NCBI GenBank assembly: GCA_047629355.1
Contig: JBLHWU010000073.1
Coordinates: 1-26,631, forward strand
Direction of reading: 5' to 3'
Source: CAYUNA01 sp047629355
GTDB taxonomy: Bacteria > Bacteroidota > Bacteroidia > Chitinophagales > Saprospiraceae
Length of the DNA stretch: 26,631 nt
Shown here: positions 7,976 through 14,808 of the stretch, piece after piece
Layout of the letters: each line of letters starts with the position of its first letter
How positions within the stretch are numbered: position 1 is the first letter of the stretch
Program-made: the position numbers and the translations under genes
Notes under the pieces: generated by a model
What the model was told of the DNA's origin: nothing
Seen by the model: the letters and a program-made list of their open reading frames with translations, nothing else
Databases searched by the model: none

Positions 7976-8542
7976 ATGAAATCAAGAAAAGAAGAAATCA
8001 AGTCCGCAGCCGCCCGTTTATTTCGTAAAAAAGGCTATAGCGCAACTTCGATGCGCGACATTGCAACCGCCGTAGGTATTAAGGCGGCGAGTATTTATAA
8101 TCATTTCAAAGGGAAGCAAGAATTGTTGCAGATGCTGCTGATGAACATCGCCTATCTATTTGAAAAAGGCATGGCAGAAATCGAAAGTTCGTCGTTGCCG
8201 CCTGCCGAAAAGATGGAAAAATTAATTGCCCTTCACGTGCGTCTGACGGTGGAACATAACGATGCAATTGCCCTGATTGCAGGGGAGTGGATGCACTTGG
8301 AAGATCCTATTTTGATGAAATATGTGACGATTCGGAACACTTACGAGCAAGATTTTAAAAGTATCATCGAAGCTGGAAAGAAAGATGGCTATTTTAAAGA
8401 ACACGATACGGAGATTATTTTGTTTTCTATTCTTTCCACTTTACGCTGGTTATATACTTGGTACAGCCGCCACAAAACCTACAATCAAGTCGAATTAGAG
8501 AAGCAAATGGTCGATTGTTTGCTGAATGGCATAAAAAAGTAG
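7976..8542 (+). CDS. TetR/AcrR-family regulator, probable repressor of the paa genes
   Basis: A 188-residue one-domain-plus-ligand-pocket repressor. The N-terminal helix-turn-helix is clear (about 7-50: AAARLFRKKGYSATSMRDIA then GIKAASIYNHFKGKQELL). The all-helical C-terminal part is typical of the family for dimerisation and inducer binding. Its stop codon lies only 9 bp before the -33 element of the paa promoter, which contains a perfect 18-bp dyad. TetR-type PaaR repressors that respond to phenylacetyl-CoA are known in other bacteria, so a similar inducer is a reasonable inference but not shown here. No copy of the dyad was seen in front of this gene, so autoregulation is not evident. The start is the first ATG after a plausible leader and fits the family N-terminus. 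Confidence 0.9.
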   Translation: MKSRKEEIKSAAARLFRKKGYSATSMRDIATAVGIKAASIYNHFKGKQELLQMLLMNIAYLFEKGMAEIESSSLPPAEKMEKLIALHVRLTVEHNDAIALIAGEWMHLEDPILMKYVTIRNTYEQDFKSIIEAGKKDGYFKEHDTEIILFSILSTLRWLYTWYSRHKTYNQVELEKQMVDCLLNGIKK

Positions 8543-8551
8543 CTGTTTTTT

Positions 8552-8582
8552 TTGCTTTTTTAACTAACAATCGTTAGTTTTG
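8552..8582 (+). promoter_or_regulatory. Promoter of the paa operon (TTG-N20-TAGTTTTG)
   Basis: TTG at 8552-8554 and TAGTTTTG at 8575-8582 match the Bacteroidota -33/-7 consensus with a 20-bp spacer. It lies in the gap between the TetR gene and paaE, about 170 bp before the paaE start, so the mRNA has a long leader. The palindromic operator covers the spacer and most of the -7 box. Confidence 0.75.
8562..8579. promoter_or_regulatory. Operator O1, perfect 18-bp dyad
   Basis: AACTAACAATCGTTAGTT: 7-bp arms with a 4-bp spacer, a normal size for a TetR-family site. It overlaps the -7 element, so bound repressor would block RNA polymerase. The presumed ligand is the product of the adjacent TetR gene. 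Confidence 0.75.
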
Positions 8583-8600
8583 TGCTACCAATGGTTAGTT
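8583..8600. promoter_or_regulatory. Operator O2, degenerate second dyad
   Basis: TGCTACCAATGGTTAGTT keeps a full GTTAGTT half-site and 4 of 7 bases in the other half. Its centre is 21 bp (two helical turns) from that of O1, which puts both sites on one face of the helix just after the -7 box. Confidence 0.5.
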
Positions 8601-8605
8601 AGAGA

Positions 8606-8640
8606 GGTCAAATGTCAAACCGCTTTGCTGTCAGAGGTTG
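8606..8640. repeat. GTCAGA-type direct repeat, copy 1 (second copy at 9830-9864)
   Basis: The segment GTCAAACCGCTTTGCTGTCA resembles GTCAGACCGTTTTACTGTCA at about 9838-9857; over 35 aligned bases about two thirds agree. The copies flank paaE, one in its leader and one in the paaE-paaA gap. Such GTCAGAAGTCAGA-like spacers contain internal repeats; no function is evident. Confidence 0.5.
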
Positions 8641-8753
8641 GAAATTAGCACTTTTTAATTGAAATCGTGCGTCTCTGACTTTTGAAAATGAAATGGTTTC
8701 CCTTCAGCCTTTTCGAAATAACCTTTTACTTCAGTCCTTTTTACCATATTATA

Positions 8754-9821
8754 ATGTCAACCAAATTTTTTGCTTTAGAAGTCCGAGATATTGAAAAGAC
8801 CACCGCTGATTGTGCGGTCATCGCATTTGATGTACCCGAAACGTTGGCGACCGATTTTCAATACAAACAAGGGCAGTATTTGACTTTGAAAACCATGATA
8901 AATGGGGAAGAAGTTCGGCGGTCCTATTCGCTGTGTTCTTCCCCCTTGGATGGGGAGTGGAAAGTAGCGGTTAAGAAAGTCCCTGAAGGTAAGTTTTCTA
9001 CTTATGCTAACGATGTTTTAAAGGCAGGGGATACGCTCGAAGTTATGCCTCCCAATGGGCGTTTTTATGTTGATTGTGCCGTTGAAAATGCGAAAAATTA
9101 CGTGGCCTTTGCCGCGGGTAGTGGTATCACACCGATTTTATCGATTATCAAAACGCATTTAAAAACAGAGCCTAATAGCACGTTTAAATTATTTTACATC
9201 AACCAAACGGTGCTGACGATTATTTTAAAAGAAGAAATTGAGGGCTTGAAAAATCAATTTTTCAACCGCTTTGAAATCTTCCATTTCCTGACGCAGCAAC
9301 CGCGTAATATTCCTTTTTATAATGGTCGGATGGACACCGAAAAACTGGACGTGATTTTTAATAAAATTGTGCCCGTTGAAAATGTCGATGATTTATTTGT
9401 CTGTGGCCCACGCGAGATGATTTTTTTGGTGCGTGATTATGCATTAGAAAAAGGGATGAATCCAAAACAAATTCATTTTGAATTGTTTAATGCGGGGACA
9501 GAAGCGAAGAAAAAAGTGGTGCGGAAAATTGATGAAAGTAAGTTGTCAGAAGTGACCGTGATTGAAGGTGGAAAAGAGTTTGTCTTTAAAATACCGCAAG
9601 GGTCGGATAATATTTTGGATGCGGCTTTGAATCGTTCGGCGGACTTGCCGTTTGCTTGTAAAGGTGGCGTTTGCTGTACTTGTCGAGCGAAACTAATTGA
9701 AGGAAAGGTGGAGATGGAAGTTAATTATGGATTGGAACAGGAGGAAATTGATGCAGGGTATATTTTAACTTGTCAGGCTATTCCGCTTTCGAAAAAAGTA
9801 GTCGTGAGTTTTGAAGCGTAA
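8754..9821 (+). CDS. paaE: Phenylacetyl-CoA epoxidase, reductase subunit PaaE
   Basis: The NAD(P)H-dependent flavin/iron-sulphur reductase that feeds electrons to the PaaA di-iron site. I place the start at the ATG 8754 (MSTKFFALEV), giving 355 residues; an in-frame ATG at 8682 would add 24 hydrophobic residues not expected in this cytosolic protein. Domains in order are an FAD-binding barrel with RSYSLCSSP (about 56-64), an NAD-binding domain with GSGITPILS (122-130) and VCGPREM (216-222), and a C-terminal plant-type 2Fe-2S ferredoxin with Cys302, Cys307, Cys310 and Cys340 (CKGGVCCTC). It is the first gene after the paa promoter, which differs from the E. coli order, where paaE follows paaD. 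Confidence 0.95.
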   Translation: MSTKFFALEVRDIEKTTADCAVIAFDVPETLATDFQYKQGQYLTLKTMINGEEVRRSYSLCSSPLDGEWKVAVKKVPEGKFSTYANDVLKAGDTLEVMPPNGRFYVDCAVENAKNYVAFAAGSGITPILSIIKTHLKTEPNSTFKLFYINQTVLTIILKEEIEGLKNQFFNRFEIFHFLTQQPRNIPFYNGRMDTEKLDVIFNKIVPVENVDDLFVCGPREMIFLVRDYALEKGMNPKQIHFELFNAGTEAKKKVVRKIDESKLSEVTVIEGGKEFVFKIPQGSDNILDAALNRSADLPFACKGGVCCTCRAKLIEGKVEMEVNYGLEQEEIDAGYILTCQAIPLSKKVVVSFEA

Positions 9822-9829
9822 AAAAAGAG

Positions 9830-9864
9830 GGCAGAAGTCAGACCGTTTTACTGTCAGAAGTCAG
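9830..9864. repeat. GTCAGA-type direct repeat, copy 2
   Basis: Partner of 8606-8640, located 8 bp after the paaE stop. It contains two GTCAGA motifs in direct order around CCGTTTTACT. Confidence 0.45.
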
Positions 9865-9934
9865 AAAAGTAGAGCATTAATTTTTTAAAATATGCCTACT
9901 TTCAAAAATTTAGAAACCAATAAAATCTATAGAT

Positions 9935-10876
9935 ATGTCACAAAATATTGAGCAATTAGAAAAAGAATTTCAAGCAAGAATCGACCGTGGCGAGAGTATC
10001 GAAGCGAAAGACTGGATGCCTGATGCCTATCGAAAAACGCACATTCGACAGATTTCGCAGCACGCGCATTCGGAGATTGTGGGCATGTTGCCGGAAGGGA
10101 ATTGGATAACGCGTACGCCGTCATTGCGTCGTAAAGTCGCATTGTTGGCGAAGGTACAAGATGAGGCAGGGCATGGTTTATATTTATATAGTGCAGCAGA
10201 AACGTTGGGCATTAGCCGCGACGAATTGTTTCATCAGCTGAACTCTGGTAAGGCAAAATATTCTAGTATTTTTAATTATCCAACGTTATCTTGGGCAGAT
10301 ATGGGTGCGATTGGTTGGTTGGTTGATGGTGCGGCAATTATCAATCAAGTGATGTTGACACGAACGAGTTACGGGCCGTATGCGCGAGCGATGGTTCGGA
10401 TTTGTAAAGAAGAAAGTTTTCATCAGCGGCAGGGTTATGAAATCATGTTGACCTTGTCTAATGGTACGAAAGTACAGAAGGAAATGGCGCAAGATTCCTT
10501 GAATCGTTGGTGGTGGCCGTCTTTGATGATGTTTGGTCCACCGGATGCAGAATCGACGCATACGGAACAGTCGATGAAGTGGAAAATTAAGCGAAAAACA
10601 AATGATGAATTGCGACAGCAATTTGTGGATATCACAAAGCCACAAGCCGACATTTTAGGTTTGACCATTCCTGACCCAGACTTGAAATGGAATGAAGAGA
10701 CAGGACAACACGATTTTGGTGCAATCAATTGGGATGAATTTTGGCAAGTGGTAAAAGGTCATGGACCTTGTAATAAGGAGCGTTTGGCCGCACGAAATAA
10801 GGCTTGGGACGATGGTGAATGGGTGCGCGATGCTGCTTTGGCTTACGCTGAAAAACGAGAAACCGTTATTTCGTAA
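9935..10876 (+). CDS. paaA: Phenylacetyl-CoA epoxidase, catalytic di-iron subunit PaaA
   Basis: The oxygenase subunit that converts phenylacetyl-CoA to its ring-1,2-epoxide. At 313 residues it matches the usual length (about 310). The ferritin-like bundle carries the di-iron ligands: Glu47 (HSEIVG), the ExxH pair Glu77/His80 (KVQDEAGHG), Asp131 (WLVDGA) and the second ExxH with Glu160/His163 (CKEESFHQRQGYE). The motif RWWWPSLMMFGPPD is characteristic of PaaA. The start at 9935 (MSQNIEQLEKEF) fits; the ATG at 9892 is in another frame. It is 113 bp downstream of paaE across a small repeat, with no obvious promoter, and 45 bp upstream of paaB. Confidence 0.97.
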   Translation: MSQNIEQLEKEFQARIDRGESIEAKDWMPDAYRKTHIRQISQHAHSEIVGMLPEGNWITRTPSLRRKVALLAKVQDEAGHGLYLYSAAETLGISRDELFHQLNSGKAKYSSIFNYPTLSWADMGAIGWLVDGAAIINQVMLTRTSYGPYARAMVRICKEESFHQRQGYEIMLTLSNGTKVQKEMAQDSLNRWWWPSLMMFGPPDAESTHTEQSMKWKIKRKTNDELRQQFVDITKPQADILGLTIPDPDLKWNEETGQHDFGAINWDEFWQVVKGHGPCNKERLAARNKAWDDGEWVRDAALAYAEKRETVIS

Positions 10877-10921
10877 TCGAATTAATTGAAAATTAATCGA
10901 GTCAACTGAAACAATTAAATT

Positions 10922-11206
10922 ATGAAAAAGGAATGGCCCATTTGGGAGATTTTCGTAAGAAGTAAAAACGGTTTAGAACACCGCCATGTTGGTAGCCTTC
11001 ACGCTGCTGATGCAGAAATGGCGATGGAAAACGCCCGTGATGTTTATACGCGCCGACAGGAAGGTGTGAGTCTCTGGGTCGTTGAGTCTAAAAATATTAC
11101 CGCTTCTAATCCAGAAAATGCAGGCGAATTATTTGAACCTGCGAAGGATAAAACCTATCGGCATCCGACTTTCTATGAGTTGCCGATAGAGTTGAAGCAT
11201 ATGTAA
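10922..11206 (+). CDS. paaB: Phenylacetyl-CoA epoxidase subunit PaaB
   Basis: The small subunit of the epoxidase, thought to bridge PaaAC heterodimers. It has 94 residues, as in other PaaB proteins. Recognisable segments are WEIFVRSKNGLEHRHVGSLH near the start, then DAEMAMENARDVYTRRQEG and SLWVVESKNI. No metal site is expected and none is seen. It lies between paaA and paaC on the same strand. Confidence 0.96.
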   Translation: MKKEWPIWEIFVRSKNGLEHRHVGSLHAADAEMAMENARDVYTRRQEGVSLWVVESKNITASNPENAGELFEPAKDKTYRHPTFYELPIELKHM

Positions 11207-11271
11207 AGTGGTTTTTTGGCTTGATTGTTAAATTGCTGTTTAATAAGGAGTAAACTTTAGAACTTCGCGCT

Positions 11272-11306
11272 AATTAAGGAGGTTACTTCAAGTAACCTCC
11301 TTAATT
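11272..11306. repeat. Near-perfect palindrome in the paaB-paaC gap
   Basis: 17-bp arms, AATTAAGGAGGTTACTT at 11272-11288 and its complement at 11290-11306. In RNA it gives a stable hairpin with a TCA-like turn, followed by CAACTCG rather than a T tract, 24 bp before the paaC start. It contains GGAGGT on the left arm, but too far from the ATG and sequestered, so it is unlikely to be a ribosome site. Confidence 0.75.
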
Positions 11307-11330
11307 CAACTCGCATAAAATAAAGAAACC

Positions 11331-12083
11331 ATGAAAGATAAAATAGCTCAATACGTCCTTTTGCTGGGCGATAATTCCTTGATTTTGGGACACCGATTGT
11401 CTGAATTGTGTGGACACGGCCCAACCTTGGAAACGGATATTGCTTTGACCAATATTTCACTTGATTTATTCGGTCAGGTGCGCAATTATTTTCAGTATGC
11501 CGCTGAATTGATGGGGGAGGAGAAGACGGAAGATGACTTGGCGTTTTTGCGGTATGTCCATGAATATAAAAATAGCTTATTGGTCGAGCAACAGAACAAG
11601 GATTTTGCTTATACGATTGGTCGGCAATTCTTTTTTGATGCGTTTCATCAGCCGCTGTTGGAACAATTGACAAAAAGTAATGATTCGCAAATTGCAGCAA
11701 TCGCTGTGAAATCGTTGAAAGAAGTAAAATACCACTTGCGTTTTTCTTCGCAATGGCTCAAACGTTTGGGTGGTGGTACGGAAATCAGTCGTGAAAAAAT
11801 GCAAGCAGCGATTGATTATTTGTGGCCGTATTCTAACGAGATGATGGAAGTTTCGCCTTTGGAACAAGAGATGTTAGACTTTGGAATTGGCGCAGATTTG
11901 GAAGTCGTGAAAGCGCAGTTTTTGGCGACGGTGAATGAGGTTTTGAACGAGGTAGATTTGACGTTGCCGACTGTGAAATGGTTTCAATCAGGCGGGAAGA
12001 AAGGAGTGCATACGGAGCATTTTGGATTTATTTTATCGGATTTGCAGTATATGCAACGGGCTTACCCAAATATGGCGTGGTAA
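11331..12083 (+). CDS. paaC: Phenylacetyl-CoA epoxidase, structural subunit PaaC
   Basis: A non-catalytic ferritin-like partner of PaaA, 250 residues, the family length. Diagnostic segments are LLLGDNSLILGHRLSELCGH (about 9-28), ALTNISLDLFGQVRNYFQYA, KEVKYHLRFSSQWLKRLGGG and the C-terminal GGKKGVHTEHFGFIL. It begins 124 bp after paaB, with a palindrome in the gap, and is followed by another palindrome before paaD. Confidence 0.96.
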   Translation: MKDKIAQYVLLLGDNSLILGHRLSELCGHGPTLETDIALTNISLDLFGQVRNYFQYAAELMGEEKTEDDLAFLRYVHEYKNSLLVEQQNKDFAYTIGRQFFFDAFHQPLLEQLTKSNDSQIAAIAVKSLKEVKYHLRFSSQWLKRLGGGTEISREKMQAAIDYLWPYSNEMMEVSPLEQEMLDFGIGADLEVVKAQFLATVNEVLNEVDLTLPTVKWFQSGGKKGVHTEHFGFILSDLQYMQRAYPNMAW

Positions 12084-12090
12084 TTTTTTG

Positions 12091-12182
12091 ACGCTGATTG
12101 GACTGATAAAACTGATTCAAATAGGTCAGGTGCCATCATACATTAGACCTATGTGAATCAGTTTTATCAGTCCAATCAGCGT
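12091..12182. repeat. Long inverted repeat in the paaC-paaD gap
   Basis: Arms of 37 bases at 12091-12127 and 12146-12182, nearly perfect, beginning ACGCTGATTGGACTGATAAA. It fills most of the 116-bp gap. Sequences with this GATTGGACTGAT theme resemble dispersed intergenic palindromes of Bacteroidota rather than a site specific to paa. Confidence 0.8.
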
Positions 12183-12199
12183 TTAATTTTTTCTAATAT

Positions 12200-12688
12200 A
12201 TGAATGAAACAACTCAACATATCAAAGAACTCCTCCGCAGCGTCACTGACCCTGAAATTCCTGTTTTATCCATTATGGATATGGGATTGGTCAGGGATGT
12301 AGAAGTGAATGGAAAGGATGTTTTGGTGAAAATTACGCCGACTTATTCTGGTTGTCCAGCAATGGATATGATTTCAACGGAGATAAGAATCACCCTTGAC
12401 CAAGCTGGTTATAATACCAAGGTTAAACTAATTCTTTCGCCTGCATGGACGACGGATTGGATTAATGAAAATGGGCGAAAAGAATTAGAAAAATATGGTA
12501 TTGCTGCTCCTTTGAGTGAATCTGCCGATAAAATGGCATTGTTAGGCGAAGCACGAATGGTTAAATGTACCAATTGTGGTTCGAAAGATACGAAAATGGT
12601 GAGTCAGTTTGGTTCGACGGCTTGTAAGGCGTTGTTTCAATGCAATGATTGTTTTGAGCCGTTTGATTATTTTAAATGTTTGAAATAA
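12200..12688 (+). CDS. paaD: PaaD, MIP18/DUF59-family protein of the epoxidase cluster
   Basis: A 162-residue protein needed in other bacteria for a functional epoxidase, probably in iron-sulphur or di-iron maturation. The DUF59 domain comprises about 5-85, with DPEIPVLSIMDMGLVRDV and the conserved TYSGCPAMD (Cys52). The C-terminal zinc-ribbon-like tail contains CTNC (Cys123/126), Cys142 and CNDC (Cys148/151). Length and motifs match PaaD (also called PaaJ in some naming schemes). It is the last gene before a decayed insert that separates the epoxidase genes from paaG. Confidence 0.94.
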   Translation: MNETTQHIKELLRSVTDPEIPVLSIMDMGLVRDVEVNGKDVLVKITPTYSGCPAMDMISTEIRITLDQAGYNTKVKLILSPAWTTDWINENGRKELEKYGIAAPLSESADKMALLGEARMVKCTNCGSKDTKMVSQFGSTACKALFQCNDCFEPFDYFKCLK

Positions 12689-12698
12689 AAAACAAAAA

Positions 12699-13465
12699 AT
12701 GAAACACTTATTCTCTTTAACTATTTCATTTTTCTTAATCATTTTTTTTTATCTTTGGCTGTGGCAATAATGAAGAAATGCTTCCACCTGACCCAGAAGT
12801 TCCAACGGATTGTTTTGGAATACTAACAGCTTCAGATGATGGACTTCCTTGTGAAGAATATACTTTATTTCCATATTGCGAACTTGAATTTGCAGGAAGT
12901 TTTGAATTAAAAGCAGAAAGTAAGGAAGGTTTTCCTCAATTTTGTAAAGAAGTTGGAGATACAATTACTTATACAAATGCCGGAGGTGAGAAATTGCACT
13001 TAGTTGTTTCGGAGAGAGAATTCTCGAATTTCGGTATAACTTACGACAGCAAACAAGAATGTGTAAGTGATAATACTCTGACGATAGGTTATTGTTATGA
13101 TATAGAATTTGCTATTCTGTATTTAAAGTCTGTCAGTGCTGGCTTAGATTTCTTGATTGCATTAGACATCGTTCCAACAATTCAATAGCCAATTATAGAT
13201 GAAATCGGAGATAGGATATCCATTATGACAAATGACGGACCGGGCTATGTATTTAGATTAAATGCCATTGTTAGTCAACGCACTCTTCCAAGTAATGAAA
13301 CTACTACTCAAACGCTTGACGATAATTTGGAATTGTTGGGAATGACTTATGAAAATGTTTATGGAACGAATTTGAATGGTTCCTACCAATTTTTTTTACA
13401 CCAAAGAACAAGGATTGATTGGATTTGAAGATTTAGATGGCGAATTGTGGGTACTCGATGAGTAA
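12699..13465 (+). pseudogene. Hypothetical lipoprotein, broken by two poly-T frameshifts and one stop
   Basis: Three pieces make one recognisable gene. ATG 12699 begins a signal sequence (MKHLFSLTISFFLIIFF) that runs into a stop. Skipping one T in the nine-T run at 12742-12750 joins it to IFGCGNNEEMLPPDPEVP, giving a lipobox-like IFGC. The main frame then reads to a TAG at 13186-13188, resumes in the same frame (PIIDEIGDRISIMTNDG) and loses frame at a T run near 13389-13397; the other frame ends LIGFEDLDGELWVLDE at 13465. Restored, it would be about 250 residues with several Cys. No family is recognised. Homopolymer shifts may be sequencing errors, but the stop is a point change. Confidence 0.7.
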
Positions 13466-13580
13466 ATCTATTTGTCAGCAAATGAATTTTTTAAAAAGTC
13501 TTAAATTTAAGGTCCTTTGAAGTTGCGTTCTATGTTCAAATTATTTCAGCAGATTAAAGGTGATTTTTAATTCAGGCTAT

Positions 13581-13611
13581 TTGGCCGTAATTAAAAAATT
13601 AAGCATCTTTG
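13581..13611 (+). promoter_or_regulatory. Candidate promoter for the small gene at 13649
   Basis: TTG at 13581-13583 and CATCTTTG at 13604-13611 with a 20-bp spacer approach the Bacteroidota consensus, with one mismatch in the -7 box (C for T). The ATG at 13649 is 37 bp on. Confidence 0.45.
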
Positions 13612-13648
13612 TCACGTCTAAAAAACTTCTTTTCATCAATTTCTATAA

Positions 13649-13861
13649 ATGGCAGAAGATTCCAGTAAAGTTTTGGTCAATGATATTTTAGTTCGGATGA
13701 AGCGAATTGGAGAAGCCGATTTTGTCTGCATTTCTGATATTGCCCAATCGCGGGAAGGCTATCCGTTGGAATACATTCGTAGTTACTTGAAAAACTACTA
13801 AGTCGTCGAGCGAAAAAAAGTTTGCACGTTTTGGAATCAAACCAGACTTTTCAAAAGTTAA
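13649..13861 (+). pseudogene. Small 70-codon gene with an in-frame stop at codon 51
   Basis: ATG 13649 opens a 50-residue frame (MAEDSSKVLVNDILVRMKRI ... SYLKNY) ending at TAA 13799-13801. The same frame continues immediately (VVERKKVCTFWNQTRLFKS) to a stop at 13859-13861. The continuation is protein-like, and a single C-to-T change (CAA to TAA) would explain the break. The 70-residue product would be small, basic and helix-strand like (ISDIAQSREGYPLEYIRSYL), which could be a winged-helix DNA-binding fold, but that is a guess. It has its own candidate promoter and is followed by a palindrome, so it was probably an independent unit placed between paaD and paaG. Confidence 0.5.
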
Positions 13862-13904
13862 TAACGACTCAAAAATCTCAAAAGCCTAAACAGCTTAAAA
13901 AATA

Positions 13905-13928
13905 AAAGGAGTCGAATTCGACTCCTTT
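13905..13928. terminator. Perfect 24-bp palindrome before paaG
   Basis: AAAGGAGTCGAA and its complement form a perfect palindrome without a loop, preceded by an A-rich run and ending TTTCT, 14 bp before the paaG ATG. It could terminate transcription of the small upstream gene in either direction. Its GGAG lies too far from the ATG to be a standard ribosome site. Confidence 0.6.
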
Positions 13929-13942
13929 CTCAAAAATACAAT

Positions 13943-14722
13943 ATGGACACCATCCAATTTCAAAAGCAAAACGGCATTGCTACAATAACCTTAAACCGAC
14001 CAAAAGCCTACAACAGTTTTACTCGAGAAATGGCATTTGCTTGTCAAAAATGCTTGGATGACTGTGCCGCAGATGAAAGTGTCCGCGTCGTCGTAATCAC
14101 TGGCGAAGGTAAAGCATTTTGTGCAGGACAAGACTTAGTAGAAGTAACCACGCCCGAATTGCATCCTGGATTTAAAAAGATTCTCGAAGAACATTACAGT
14201 CCAATCATTCAGAAAATTAGAAGTTTGGAAAAACCTGTAATCGCTGCCGTCAATGGCGTAGCAGCAGGGGCGGGCGCGAACATCGCTTTGGCTTGTGATA
14301 TTGTTGTAGCGCACGAAAAAGTGAGTTTCATCCAAGCATTTAGTGCCATTGGATTGATTCCAGACAGCGGTGGAACGTACTTTTTACCGCGTTTAATTGG
14401 TTTTCAAAAAGCGATGGCATTGGCAATGTTGGCGGATAAAATCTCTGCAACAGAAGCCGAGCGAATGGGCATGATTTATAAAGTTTTTGAAACAGCAACC
14501 TTTGCGGAAGAAGTTGAAAAATTGGCAACTCGACTATCGAAAATGCCGACGAAAGGCTTGGCTTTAACCAAAAAAGCATTCAACGAATCCTTATCTAATA
14601 CCTTTGAGGAACAAATGGCATTGGAAACAAAATTACAAGTAGAAGCCAGCGAAACTGACGATTACTTTGAAGGAGTCGCTGCTTTTATTGAAAAAAGAAA
14701 ACCGAATTTTAAAGGACAATAA
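13943..14722 (+). CDS. paaG: 1,2-epoxyphenylacetyl-CoA isomerase PaaG (enoyl-CoA hydratase family)
   Basis: A crotonase-fold enzyme of 259 residues, expected to turn the ring epoxide into oxepin-CoA. Oxyanion-hole segments are KAFCAGQDL (about 57-65) and NGVAAGAGANIALACDI (104-120). The motif AIGLIPDSGGTYFLPRLIG carries Asp141, the catalytic acid expected in PaaG, where hydratases have a Glu pair; this favours PaaG over PaaF. C-terminal YFEGVAAFIEKRKPNFKG is typical. It is followed by paaJ after an 86-bp gap holding a hairpin. Confidence 0.92.
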   Translation: MDTIQFQKQNGIATITLNRPKAYNSFTREMAFACQKCLDDCAADESVRVVVITGEGKAFCAGQDLVEVTTPELHPGFKKILEEHYSPIIQKIRSLEKPVIAAVNGVAAGAGANIALACDIVVAHEKVSFIQAFSAIGLIPDSGGTYFLPRLIGFQKAMALAMLADKISATEAERMGMIYKVFETATFAEEVEKLATRLSKMPTKGLALTKKAFNESLSNTFEEQMALETKLQVEASETDDYFEGVAAFIEKRKPNFKGQ

Positions 14723-14726
14723 AATA

Positions 14727-14799
14727 GGTATTGGGTCTTAGGTACTGGGTCTTGTGCACGATGTATTCCCCCAATACCTAAAACCCAATACCCAATACC
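14727..14799. repeat. Inverted repeat in the paaG-paaJ gap
   Basis: GGTATTGGGTCTTAGGTACT (from 14727) pairs imperfectly with ACCTAAAACCCAATACC (about 14776-14792), with a further CCCAATACC repeat to 14799. It fills nearly the whole gap. It resembles dispersed TATTGGG/CCCAATA palindromes. Confidence 0.7.
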
Positions 14800-14808
14800 A
14801 AAAGAAAT

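Noticed and set aside
8682..8753. An upstream ATG extending PaaE by 24 residues
   Set aside because: The added segment is hydrophobic and unlike PaaE N-termini; MSTKFFALEV at 8754 fits the family.
11272..11288. GGAGGT as a strong ribosome site for paaC
   Set aside because: It is about 50 bp before the ATG and buried in a 17-bp hairpin; Bacteroidota rarely depend on Shine-Dalgarno sequences.
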